Shown here piece after piece: positions 50,331 through 57,818 of a DNA stretch of 64,000 nucleotides. Position 1 is the stretch's first letter; the number at the start of each line of letters is the position of its first letter. A program made the translations under genes and the position numbers. Source of the stretch: Faecalibacterium prausnitzii (lineage in GTDB: Bacteria > Bacillota > Clostridia > Oscillospirales > Ruminococcaceae); assembly GCF_019967995.1 (NCBI RefSeq), contig NZ_CP065377.1:1674001-1738000 (forward strand), in the 5' to 3' direction. The notes beneath the pieces are model-generated. The model had not been told where the DNA came from and made no database searches. It was given only the letters and a program-made list of their open reading frames with translations.

Positions 50331-51260
50331 ATGAAAGACATTTCCAAGTATCAGGGTGTCATCCCTGCGTTCTATGCCTGCTATGACAAGGACGGCCACA
50401 TTTCCGTGGAGGGCGTCAAGGCCCTCACCCGCCACCTGATCGCCAAGGGCGTCAAGGGCGTGTATGTCGGCGGTTCGTCCGGTGAGTGCATCTACCAGCA
50501 CCCCGATGAGCGCAAGCAGGTCCTGGAGGCCGTGATGAGCGAAGCCAAGGGCAAGATCACCGTGATTGCCCATGTCGGCTGCAACAACACCGCCGACAGC
50601 GTCGAGCTGGCAAAGCACGCTGAGAGCGTGGGCGTGGACGCCATTGCTTCCATCCCCCCGATCTACTTCCACCTGCCGGAGTATGCCATCGCCAAGTATT
50701 GGAACGCCATGTCCGCTGCTGCTCCCCACACCGATTTCGTCATCTACAACATTCCCCAGCTGGCGGGCACGGCACTGACCATGAGCCTGCTGAAGGAAAT
50801 GCTGAAGAACCCCAACGTGGTGGCCGTCAAGAACAGCTCCATGCCCACCCAGGACATCCAGATGTTCAAGGATGCCGGCATCGCTGCCCGCGGCGAGGGC
50901 AATTTCGTGGTCTTCAACGGCCCGGATGAGCAGTTCGTTTCCGGCCGCGTCATCGGCGCCGACGGCGGCATCGGCGGCACCTATGCTGTCATGCCCGAAC
51001 TGTATCTGGCCATGAATGAGCACATCAACAAGGGCGAGATCCAGGAAGCTCAGGCTCTCCAGTACGAGGCCGACCGCATCATTTACAAGATGTGCGAGGC
51101 ACACGGCAACCTGTACGCCGTGCAGAAAGAGATCCTGCGCCGGATGTACGGTCTGGAGCTGGGCGGCGTCCGTGAGCCGATGCCCAGCCTCATCCCCGAA
51201 GACGAGCCCATCGTGGCCGAGGCACAGGCCATGATCGAAGCTGCCATTGCGAAACTGTAA
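50331..51260 (+). CDS. nanA: N-acetylneuraminate lyase
   Basis: The 309-residue class I aldolase of the DHDPS/NAL family cleaves N-acetylneuraminate to ManNAc and pyruvate. It has GGSSGECIYQ (substrate carboxylate site), the catalytic Tyr in FVIYNIPQLAGT and the Schiff-base Lys in VVAVKNSS. The C-terminal YGLELGGVREPMPSL resembles lyases rather than DapA. AAGGAG precedes the ATG. Neighbouring nanE and nanK support the sialic acid role. Confidence 0.9.
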   Translation: MKDISKYQGVIPAFYACYDKDGHISVEGVKALTRHLIAKGVKGVYVGGSSGECIYQHPDERKQVLEAVMSEAKGKITVIAHVGCNNTADSVELAKHAESVGVDAIASIPPIYFHLPEYAIAKYWNAMSAAAPHTDFVIYNIPQLAGTALTMSLLKEMLKNPNVVAVKNSSMPTQDIQMFKDAGIAARGEGNFVVFNGPDEQFVSGRVIGADGGIGGTYAVMPELYLAMNEHINKGEIQEAQALQYEADRIIYKMCEAHGNLYAVQKEILRRMYGLELGGVREPMPSLIPEDEPIVAEAQAMIEAAIAKL

Positions 51261-51272
51261 ATCTGTAAACTG

Positions 51273-51328
51273 AAAAAGCGCCCCCTCTTCCGTCTCGTTT
51301 CTGAGGGGAGAGGGTCGGCGCTCTTTTT
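51273..51328 (+). terminator. Intra-operon hairpin between nanA and yhcH
   Basis: AAAAGCGCC and GGCGCTCTTTTT enclose further CCCTCT/AGAGGG pairing. It resembles a terminator and may set lower expression of the downstream genes. Confidence 0.65.
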
Positions 51329-51342
51329 GATGGAGGGACCTT

Positions 51343-51804
51343 ATGATCTGCGATACTCTGGAGCACCTGACCCTGTATCAGGGCTTCCACAAGAACCTCG
51401 ACACGGCCATCACCTTTCTGATGGCCTGCGACCTGAATACCCTGCCGCTGGGCCGCACCGAAGTGGACGGCGACAACGTGTTCATCAACGTGATGGATGC
51501 CGAACTCCACCCCAACGAAGGCTCGCATCCGGAATACCACCGCATCTACGCCGATCTGCAGATCGACCTGACCGGCAGCGAGGGCTGGGGCTACGAGACC
51601 GCACCCGGCACCGAAGTGAAGCCCTATGCCCCGGACATCGGCTTTCAGGACAGCCCGGACGCCGTGTTCGGTACCCTGGGCGGCGGGCGGTTCGTGCTCT
51701 TCTTCCCCGGCGAGCTGCACAAGCCCGGCGTTGCACAGCCCGATTGCCGGAATGTGCGCAAAGCAGTCGTAAAGATCAGAATGGAGGATAAATACCATGG
51801 ATAA
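51343..51804 (+). CDS. nanQ: YhcH/YjgK/YiaL-family protein (sialic acid anomerase type)
   Basis: The 153-residue protein has the cupin-like YhcH fold marks: HPEYHRIYADLQIDLTGSEGWGYE and FVLFFPGELHKPGVA, with His residues that form the metal or active site. E. coli YhcH (NanQ) speeds the opening of cyclic sialic acid, which fits this operon. GGAGGGA lies before the ATG, and the end overlaps nanE by 8 bp. Confidence 0.88.
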   Translation: MICDTLEHLTLYQGFHKNLDTAITFLMACDLNTLPLGRTEVDGDNVFINVMDAELHPNEGSHPEYHRIYADLQIDLTGSEGWGYETAPGTEVKPYAPDIGFQDSPDAVFGTLGGGRFVLFFPGELHKPGVAQPDCRNVRKAVVKIRMEDKYHG

Positions 51805-52501
51805 GGAAAAACTGTTTGCTCAGATCAAGGGCGGCCTAATCGTCTCCTGCCAGGCGCTGGAGCACGAGCCGCTGTACACCAAGGAGGGCGGCGTGATGCC
51901 CCTGATGGCCAAAGCCGCCGCCATGAGCGGGGCCGTCGGCATCCGCGCCAACACGGTGCGCGACATCACCCAGATCAAGGCCGTCGTGGACCTGCCCGTC
52001 ATCGGCATCATCAAAAAGGACTACCCCGGCACCCCGATGTACATCACCGTGACCATGAAGGAAGTGGACGAGCTGGTGGCCTGCGGTGTGGACATCCTCG
52101 CCGTGCAGGGCACCGGTGCGCTCCGCCCGGACGGCTCCACCTCTGCGGAATTCATCCGCGCCATCAAGGCGAAGTATCCCGACCAGCTGCTGATGGCCGA
52201 CTGCGACAATTTTGAAAATGCCATGGCCTGCGCCGAAGCCGGTGCTGACTTTGTGGGCACCACGATGCGCGGCTACACCCCGGAGACTCAGGGCATCAAC
52301 GACATCGACTTCGCGTTCGTCCACAAGCTGGCCGCCGAGTGCCCGGCCAAGATCATCGCCGAGGGGCACATCCACTATCCCGAACAGGCCGTCAAGGCAC
52401 TGGAAGCCGGTGCGTTCGCCCTCGTGGTCGGCGGTGCCATCACCCGCCCCGCTGAGATCACGGCCCGTTTCACCGGTGCCATCAACGCCATGAACCACTG
52501 A
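51797..52501 (+). CDS. nanE: N-acetylmannosamine-6-phosphate 2-epimerase
   Basis: The 234-residue TIM-barrel epimerase converts ManNAc-6-P to GlcNAc-6-P. Typical motifs are GLIVSCQALEHEPLY, IGIIKKDYP (catalytic Lys), LMADCDNFENA, GTTMRGYT and IIAEGHIHYPEQ. Length fits the family. It overlaps the upstream gene by 8 bp and nanK follows 15 bp later. Confidence 0.95.
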   Translation: MDKEKLFAQIKGGLIVSCQALEHEPLYTKEGGVMPLMAKAAAMSGAVGIRANTVRDITQIKAVVDLPVIGIIKKDYPGTPMYITVTMKEVDELVACGVDILAVQGTGALRPDGSTSAEFIRAIKAKYPDQLLMADCDNFENAMACAEAGADFVGTTMRGYTPETQGINDIDFAFVHKLAAECPAKIIAEGHIHYPEQAVKALEAGAFALVVGGAITRPAEITARFTGAINAMNH

Positions 52502-52516
52502 CGCGGAGACGTTTTT

Positions 52517-53452
52517 ATGAAGACAAAACAGTATCTTGCCATTGATATCGGCGGCACCTCCGTCAAGCTAGGCATCGTGGATGAGACCGGTGCCGTGCTG
52601 GCCAAAGCCGAGGAGAGCGTCAGCTTTGACGGCTACGAAACGCCCATCCTGACCACGGTGTGCAAGGCAGCCAAAGCCTTTGTAGAAGCGCAGGGCCTCT
52701 CCCCTGCCGCCCTTGTCGGCGTGGGCGTTTCGGCCACCGGCCAGATCGACAGCCGCGCCGGAACGGTCGTCGGCACCTGCGGCAATCTGCCCCACTACAT
52801 CGGCTCCCCCATCAAAGCGGAACTCGAATCGCTGTTCGGCCTGCCCGTGACCGTAGCGAACGACGCCAACTGCATGTGCCTGGGCGAAGTCTGGGTCGGC
52901 GGCGCAAAGGGCTATACCGACGTCATCGGGGTGACGCTGGGCACCGGCGTCGGCGGCGGCATCCTGACCGGGGGCCGCCTGCTGGAAGGTGCCCGTGGTC
53001 TGGGCGGCGAGCTGGGCCACTACCGGCTCCACGCGCTCGATGGTGTGCCGTGCACCTGCGGAGCTGCGGGCTGCTGGGAGCGCTACGCCGCCACCACCGC
53101 ACTCGTCCGTGCTGCGCAGGAGAAAGACCCCGCCTGGACGAATGGCCGCGCGATCTTCGCCGCTGCGCAGGCATGCAACGAGACCGTCCTTGCCCTGCTG
53201 GACCACTGGACGGATGAGATCGCCCAGGGCCTTGCCGGCATGGTGCACATCTTCAACCCCCAGCTGATCCTGATCGGCGGCGGCGTGAGCGCCCAGCAGA
53301 AGCTGCTCATCGACCCCATTGCGGCCAAGGTGAGAGCATCCGTGATGCCCGCCTTTGCTGAAGGGCTGGAGATCCGCGCCGCCCAGCTGCACAACGACGC
53401 CGGAATGGTCGGTGCCATCTACTATTTCCGCCAGAGTCATCCGGAACGATAA
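52517..53452 (+). CDS. nanK: ROK-family N-acetylmannosamine kinase
   Basis: The 311-residue sugar kinase has the ATP site DIGGTSVKLG, the ROK zinc motif CTCGAAGCWERY, and catalytic Asp in VANDANCMCLGE. In this operon it most likely phosphorylates ManNAc, feeding NanE. ROK kinases cannot be assigned to a sugar by sequence alone, so the name rests on context. Confidence 0.88.
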   Translation: MKTKQYLAIDIGGTSVKLGIVDETGAVLAKAEESVSFDGYETPILTTVCKAAKAFVEAQGLSPAALVGVGVSATGQIDSRAGTVVGTCGNLPHYIGSPIKAELESLFGLPVTVANDANCMCLGEVWVGGAKGYTDVIGVTLGTGVGGGILTGGRLLEGARGLGGELGHYRLHALDGVPCTCGAAGCWERYAATTALVRAAQEKDPAWTNGRAIFAAAQACNETVLALLDHWTDEIAQGLAGMVHIFNPQLILIGGGVSAQQKLLIDPIAAKVRASVMPAFAEGLEIRAAQLHNDAGMVGAIYYFRQSHPER

Positions 53453-53474
53453 CTCAAAAAGGAGTGTATTTGCG

Positions 53475-54113
53475 ATGAAAACTCACATTCTCTGCCTGGG
53501 CGACTCCAACACCCACGGCTATTGTGCCGACCCGAAGGACAACGCCGACGGCGGCATCCGCTTCAACGAGGACGAGCGCTGGACCTGCCGTTTGCAGACC
53601 GCACTGGGCAGCCAGTACCTCGTCACCGAAGAGGGCCTGTCCGGCCGGACGACCGTTTTCGTGGACCCCATCCACGAATCCATGGACGCTCTGAGCGTCG
53701 CGTATGCCCTGCTGAAGAGCCATGAGGTCATCGACCTGCTCATCATCATGCTGGGCACGAACGACGTCAAGGAGCGCTTTGGTGCCAACGCCGCCTGCAT
53801 CGGCGTCGGCATGGAGCGGCTGATCCAGAAGTGCAAGAGCGTGGACTGCTGGGGCGGCAAGGAGCCCAACATCCTCATCGTGGCACCGCCCCGCATCAAG
53901 GAGGGCTTCCACGACGAAGTCATGGGCGACGGCTGCGTGGAGAAGTCCCGCGGGGTGGCCGCGCAGTTCCAGATGATCGCCGCGCGCAACCATGTGCATT
54001 TCCTCGATGCAGAGGGGTGCGAGTTCAACCAGATCGACTTCATGCACCTGACCCGCCACGGCCACGCACAGCTGGCTGAAAAGCTGGCCGAACTGGTGCC
54101 GACGCTCCTTTGA
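53475..54113 (+). CDS. SGNH/GDSL hydrolase, predicted sialate O-acetylesterase
   Basis: The 212-residue protein shows all SGNH blocks: block I CLGDSNTHG (Ser), block II Gly in EGLSGRTT, block III LGTNDVK (Asn), and block V DFMHLTRHGH (Asp/His). There is no signal peptide, so it acts in the cytosol. As the last gene of the sialic acid operon it may remove O-acetyl groups from imported sialic acid; this is inference. An AAAGGAG site lies before ATG 53475. Confidence 0.82.
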   Translation: MKTHILCLGDSNTHGYCADPKDNADGGIRFNEDERWTCRLQTALGSQYLVTEEGLSGRTTVFVDPIHESMDALSVAYALLKSHEVIDLLIIMLGTNDVKERFGANAACIGVGMERLIQKCKSVDCWGGKEPNILIVAPPRIKEGFHDEVMGDGCVEKSRGVAAQFQMIAARNHVHFLDAEGCEFNQIDFMHLTRHGHAQLAEKLAELVPTLL

Positions 54114-54117
54114 GCGA

Positions 54118-54253
54118 ATAAAACCCTCTCCGCCACGCTGACGCATGCCTGCTCCCCCGAAAGGGGGAGCTTTTTGATGCCGTAACATACAGCACCAAAC
54201 CCCGCCCTTTGGGCGGGGCGGCATTGCGAAGCAATGACGGAGAGGGGTTTTAT
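54118..54253. repeat. MITE/REP-like palindromic element, copy A
   Basis: Terminal repeats ATAAAACCCTCTCCG and CGGAGAGGGGTTTTAT are inverse copies with one extra G. Inside are three hairpins: CTCCCCC-GAAA-GGGGGAG, CCCCGCCC-TTT-GGGCGGGG and CATTGC-GAA-GCAATG. It fills the gap between two convergent genes and can end both. Confidence 0.75.
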
Positions 54254-54260
54254 GGTTTGT

Positions 54261-55469
54261 TCAGATGTAATCCGAGATGTACGGGATCTTGTGGAAGAGC
54301 ACATCGTCCAGACGCTCAACGGCCTCTTCCCTGCCCTCAATGCGCTCCAGCTCATACAGACGTTCTGCCGTCTTATAGCCCAGCAGCAGGGTGGAAAGGG
54401 TGCCGATGCCCATTTTGAGATGATGCTCCGGCGGTTCCTGGGTCTGGGTGCATTCGCCGTTTTCGAACTTCACCGTGAAGGTGCGGTCGTTCCATGGGAG
54501 GAGCTTGTCCTCGATCTCCAGCGCGATGGTCAGGGTGCCACCGTCCGGGTCGCAGGGATAATCGGCGAGGAAGTCTTCCACGTCGATGATGCGGCCCATG
54601 GCATAGGGGCGGATGCTCTCTTTGATGTCGCCATCGTCCATCTCAAAGGCGATGGGTTCGCTGAAATAGGTGCTGCCGTGCACCTCGTCGATCATGGAAT
54701 CGTGAGCGTGGATGTACTCCCACAGGCCTTTCTGCGCCTCGCGGTTCAGATAGACCATTTCCTTGATGTGCATGATGTCGTTCTTGATGAGGTAGACCAT
54801 GTAGCCGCAGGGCTTGTCCTTGACGTTGTAATAGACGGCCACATTGGTGTCGTCCTCGTCCCAGCGCCAGTATTCCTCCCACGCGAGGCTGTTGCGGAAC
54901 AGGCACCCATGGGTGATGGACGCAAAGTGGGAGTGCAGCTCATGGAACTCGGTGTTGTCCCAGGAGACGCGGCGGACGTAGCCGGGCGCTTTGACCTTGG
55001 TGGGGATCTGCCGGTCCTTGATGTTGAACGAGATCTTGTTGGAGACGATCTCCCACCCCAGATGATGGTACAGCGGGATGGAATACGGGTAGAGCAGCGC
55101 GAAGGATTTGCCCTCCTCGTGCATCTGGGTCAGGCCCTGGATCATCAGCTTTTTCATGATGCCCTGCCCGGTGTACTCCGGGTAGGTGCAGACGCTGGTG
55201 ACAAAGCCGACATGGTACACCGTATCGTAGATGTTCATCTTCAGCGGGTAGACCGCGAACTGCGAGATGAGGTCTTCGCCATCGAAGCAGCCCAGCACAT
55301 CGGCGCGCTCCAGCACCGGGAACTTGGACTGCTTGATCTCATCGTCCTTCCAGCCGGTGGCGGTCAGTTCCTCTTCCGTGACCTGAAAGGTATACCGCAG
55401 CAGCGCGTTGTACTGGTCCAGATCCTTCGGTTCGAGATAGCGGGTGGTATAATGTTCTGCGGCGTTCAT
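54261..55469 (-). CDS. Eis-like GNAT acetyltransferase with SCP2-like C-terminus
   Basis: The 402-residue protein has the three-part Eis layout: an N-terminal GNAT domain (AVYPLKMNIYDTVYHVGFVTSVCTYPEYTGQGIMKKLM, with G-x-G acetyl-CoA loop), a second GNAT-like domain, and a sterol-carrier-like C-terminal domain (about 290-402). Eis proteins of mycobacteria acetylate amines such as aminoglycosides. The natural substrate here is unknown. It follows the AspRS gene by 15 bp. Confidence 0.85.
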   Translation of the reverse strand: MNAAEHYTTRYLEPKDLDQYNALLRYTFQVTEEELTATGWKDDEIKQSKFPVLERADVLGCFDGEDLISQFAVYPLKMNIYDTVYHVGFVTSVCTYPEYTGQGIMKKLMIQGLTQMHEEGKSFALLYPYSIPLYHHLGWEIVSNKISFNIKDRQIPTKVKAPGYVRRVSWDNTEFHELHSHFASITHGCLFRNSLAWEEYWRWDEDDTNVAVYYNVKDKPCGYMVYLIKNDIMHIKEMVYLNREAQKGLWEYIHAHDSMIDEVHGSTYFSEPIAFEMDDGDIKESIRPYAMGRIIDVEDFLADYPCDPDGGTLTIALEIEDKLLPWNDRTFTVKFENGECTQTQEPPEHHLKMGIGTLSTLLLGYKTAERLYELERIEGREEAVERLDDVLFHKIPYISDYI

Positions 55470-55484
55470 GATAACGCCCCATCA

Positions 55485-56819
55485 TCACGGAGTCAGACGG
55501 TTGGGGCCGCGGAACAGGAACTCGGCTTCCTTGATGGGCAGACCGCAGAGCAGCATGGTCAGGCGGTCGATGCCCAGACCGAAGCCGCCGTGCGGCGGGC
55601 AGCCATACTGGAAGAACTCCAGATAGAACTTGACATCCTCGGCCAGACCCTTTTCCTCGGCCTGCTTCTTCAGCACCTCATAGCGATGCTCGCGCTGTGC
55701 GCCGGTGGTGATCTCGACACCGCGCCAGATCAGGTCGTAGCCCTGAGGCACACCGTTCTCGTCGCGCATGTGGTAGAACGCGCGCTTCTCGGCAGAGTAA
55801 TCGGTGATGAACAGGAACTCATGGCCATAGTGCTTCTTGACCCACTCGTAGCTCAGGCGCTCGGCCTCGGTGGTCAGGTCGCCCTTCTCGGAATCATCGA
55901 CGGTGTAGCCGAACTCCTCTTCCAGACCCTTGTACAGGTCGGCCAGCTTGACCACGGGGAACGGCGTCTCCGGGACGATGACCTCCTGACCGAAGGCTTC
56001 CTGGATCTGCTCGCCGTATGCTTCCTTGACGGCGGCAAGGCCAGCCTTCAGCAGTTCTTCCTCCATCTTCATGACATCGCGGAAGGAGGTGATGTAGCTG
56101 AACTCCAGATCGAAGCCGGAGAACTCGGTGGCGTGCTTGTTGGTGTAGCTCTTCTCGGCACGGAAGACGGGGCCGGTCTCAAAGATGCGCTCGAAGCCGG
56201 CCGCCATGGCCATCTGCTTGTAGAACTGGGGGCTCTGTGCCAGGTAGGCGTTGCGGTCAAAGTAATCGACCTTGAACACCTCGGAGCCGCTCTCGCTGGC
56301 CGCAGCGATCAGCTTGGGGGTATGGATCTCGATGAAGTTCTGGTCCAGCAGGAACTTGCGCATGGCGTTGACCATGCAGCTCTGGGCCTTGAACATCAGC
56401 TGGTTCTCATCGGTGCGCAGATCGACCCAGCGGTAATCAATGCGCTGGTCGATGCTGGAGCGCTCGACGGCCTTCTTCTTCTTGGTCGCGGCGATCTCCT
56501 TGCGGACGATGGGCAGTGCGTCCGAAATGCTCTCGATCTCGATGGCGGTGGGGATCATCTCGATGCCGCCCATCTTGACGTAATCGTTCTCCACCACCTT
56601 GCCGGTGACGGTGATGACGGAATCCGGGGTCAGCTGGTCGATGGTGTCCACCAGTTCGGGGTGGTCGGCCTTCTCAACAGTGATCTGGAGCTTGCCGGTA
56701 ATATCTTTCAGCACGATAAAGGCCATGGCTTTGCTGTTGCGCAGGTTCTCGATAAAGCCCTGGACTTTGACCGTATTGCCAATTTCCTTTTGTACCTCGT
56801 TGATGTAGGTGCGGTTCAT
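55485..56819 (-). CDS. aspS: Aspartyl-tRNA synthetase, archaeal/eukaryal-type
   Basis: The 444-residue class IIb synthetase has an N-terminal OB-fold (VKVQGFIENLRNSKAMAFIVLKD) and a catalytic core with motif 2 FRAEKSYTNKHATEFSGFDLE and motif 3 FGLGIDRLTMLLCGL. It lacks the insertion domain of bacterial AspRS (about 590 residues) and resembles the archaeal form, often non-discriminating for tRNA(Asn). TTGATT/TATAAT promoter and AAGGAGG precede ATG 56819. AsnRS is the other possibility; the short form and motif 2 favour AspRS. Confidence 0.82.
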   Translation of the reverse strand: MNRTYINEVQKEIGNTVKVQGFIENLRNSKAMAFIVLKDITGKLQITVEKADHPELVDTIDQLTPDSVITVTGKVVENDYVKMGGIEMIPTAIEIESISDALPIVRKEIAATKKKKAVERSSIDQRIDYRWVDLRTDENQLMFKAQSCMVNAMRKFLLDQNFIEIHTPKLIAAASESGSEVFKVDYFDRNAYLAQSPQFYKQMAMAAGFERIFETGPVFRAEKSYTNKHATEFSGFDLEFSYITSFRDVMKMEEELLKAGLAAVKEAYGEQIQEAFGQEVIVPETPFPVVKLADLYKGLEEEFGYTVDDSEKGDLTTEAERLSYEWVKKHYGHEFLFITDYSAEKRAFYHMRDENGVPQGYDLIWRGVEITTGAQREHRYEVLKKQAEEKGLAEDVKFYLEFFQYGCPPHGGFGLGIDRLTMLLCGLPIKEAEFLFRGPNRLTP

Positions 56820-56853
56820 GGAAATCCTCCTTCGTATTCTTGTGTACTTTTTT

Positions 56854-56881
56854 ATTATAGCCTTTTTGTGGGAGAAATCAA
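56854..56881 (-). promoter_or_regulatory. Predicted sigma-A promoter for aspS
   Basis: On the minus strand TTGATT (56881-56876), 16 nt, TATAAT (56859-56854). Confidence 0.7.
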
Positions 56882-56951
56882 CCCAAAACCCCCATCTTCG
56901 TCCGCAACTTCTCCCCGCTGCGGCCTCTTCGTTCATGCTTTGCGCTGTCCC

Positions 56952-57566
56952 TTACCCTTTTTTCTTTTCGTGCAGGGTGCCGGTGCCGCCCTCGACGACG
57001 CCGTCGTGGTCCAGCACGGCGACGATGGTGCCAAAGAAGCACTTCACATCCATGCCGAAGCTCAGATGCTCCACATAGTAGCCGTCGAGCTTGGCCTTCT
57101 CGTCGATCTCCAGCTCATCGCGGCCGTGGATCTGCGCCCAGCCGGTCAGGCCGGGGCGGACATCGTTGGCTCCGTATTTGTCGCGCTCGGCCAGCAGGTC
57201 ATACTGGTTCCACAGCGCCGGGCGCGGGCCGATGACCGCCATGTCGCCCACGAAGATGTTCCACAGCTGGGGCAGCTCATCGAGGCTCGTTTTGCGCAGA
57301 AAATGCCCCACCCGCGTGATATACTGGTCCGGGTCCTTGAGCATGTGGGTGGGCATATCATGCGGGGTATCCATGCGCATGGTGCGGAATTTGAGGATGT
57401 TGAAATGCTGTTTGTGGATGCCCACCCGCTTCTGTTTGAACAGGATGGGGCCCGGCGAATCCACCTTGATGGCGATGCAGAGGATGAGCAGCAGCGGCGA
57501 TAACACGATCATGCCGCAAAGCGACAGGATGACCGCCAGCAGCCGCTTGATGCCGTTACGATACAT
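56952..57566 (-). CDS. Bacterial sugar transferase (phosphoglycosyl transferase)
   Basis: The 204-residue monotopic phosphoglycosyl transferase has a single N-terminal membrane segment (about 9-33), SPGPILFKQKRVG, FKFRTM-like LKFRTMRMD, KTSLDELPQLWNIFVGDMAVIGPRP with the catalytic Asp-Glu pair, and RPGLTGWAQIHGRDEL. It transfers a sugar phosphate to undecaprenyl phosphate to start a surface glycan. No other glycan genes are adjacent. The C-terminus ends in a short Lys-rich tail. Confidence 0.93.
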   Translation of the reverse strand: MYRNGIKRLLAVILSLCGMIVLSPLLLILCIAIKVDSPGPILFKQKRVGIHKQHFNILKFRTMRMDTPHDMPTHMLKDPDQYITRVGHFLRKTSLDELPQLWNIFVGDMAVIGPRPALWNQYDLLAERDKYGANDVRPGLTGWAQIHGRDELEIDEKAKLDGYYVEHLSFGMDVKCFFGTIVAVLDHDGVVEGGTGTLHEKKKG

Positions 57567-57610
57567 AGAACTTTCTCTCCCTTATTCGTTGGTGTAGATG
57601 GAACGATTCT

Positions 57611-57639
57611 AGTATACCAAGCTCTCCGACATTTTTCAA
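57611..57639 (-). promoter_or_regulatory. Predicted sigma-A promoter for the sugar transferase
   Basis: On the minus strand TTGAAA (57639-57634), 17 nt ending TGG, TATACT (57616-57611), an extended -10. Confidence 0.75.
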
Positions 57640-57740
57640 TTCATCGCGCAAGGTTTTCCGGAACACCCGCATCCGGAGTATGGGCAGCCCGCCGCCGGGC
57701 AAACGCCGGTTTTGTTGCATTTTTCAGCCGGTTTTCCCCC

Positions 57741-57769
57741 TTGTTTCGGGCGGCGTTCTGCCGTATCAT
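57741..57769 (+). promoter_or_regulatory. Predicted sigma-A promoter for the GH31 gene
   Basis: TTGTTT (57741-57746), 17 nt, TATCAT (57764-57769), 49 nt before the start codon. Confidence 0.55.
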
Positions 57770-57818
57770 ACCACTGGAATGACGTCGTGCGTTTTTTATC
57801 ATAAAGGAGGGTTCCATC

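Noticed and set aside
54234..57503. A 1089-codon open frame on the plus strand opposite the Eis-like, aspS and sugar transferase genes
   Set aside because: It spans three real minus-strand genes and element A; its composition is that of a codon-bias shadow.
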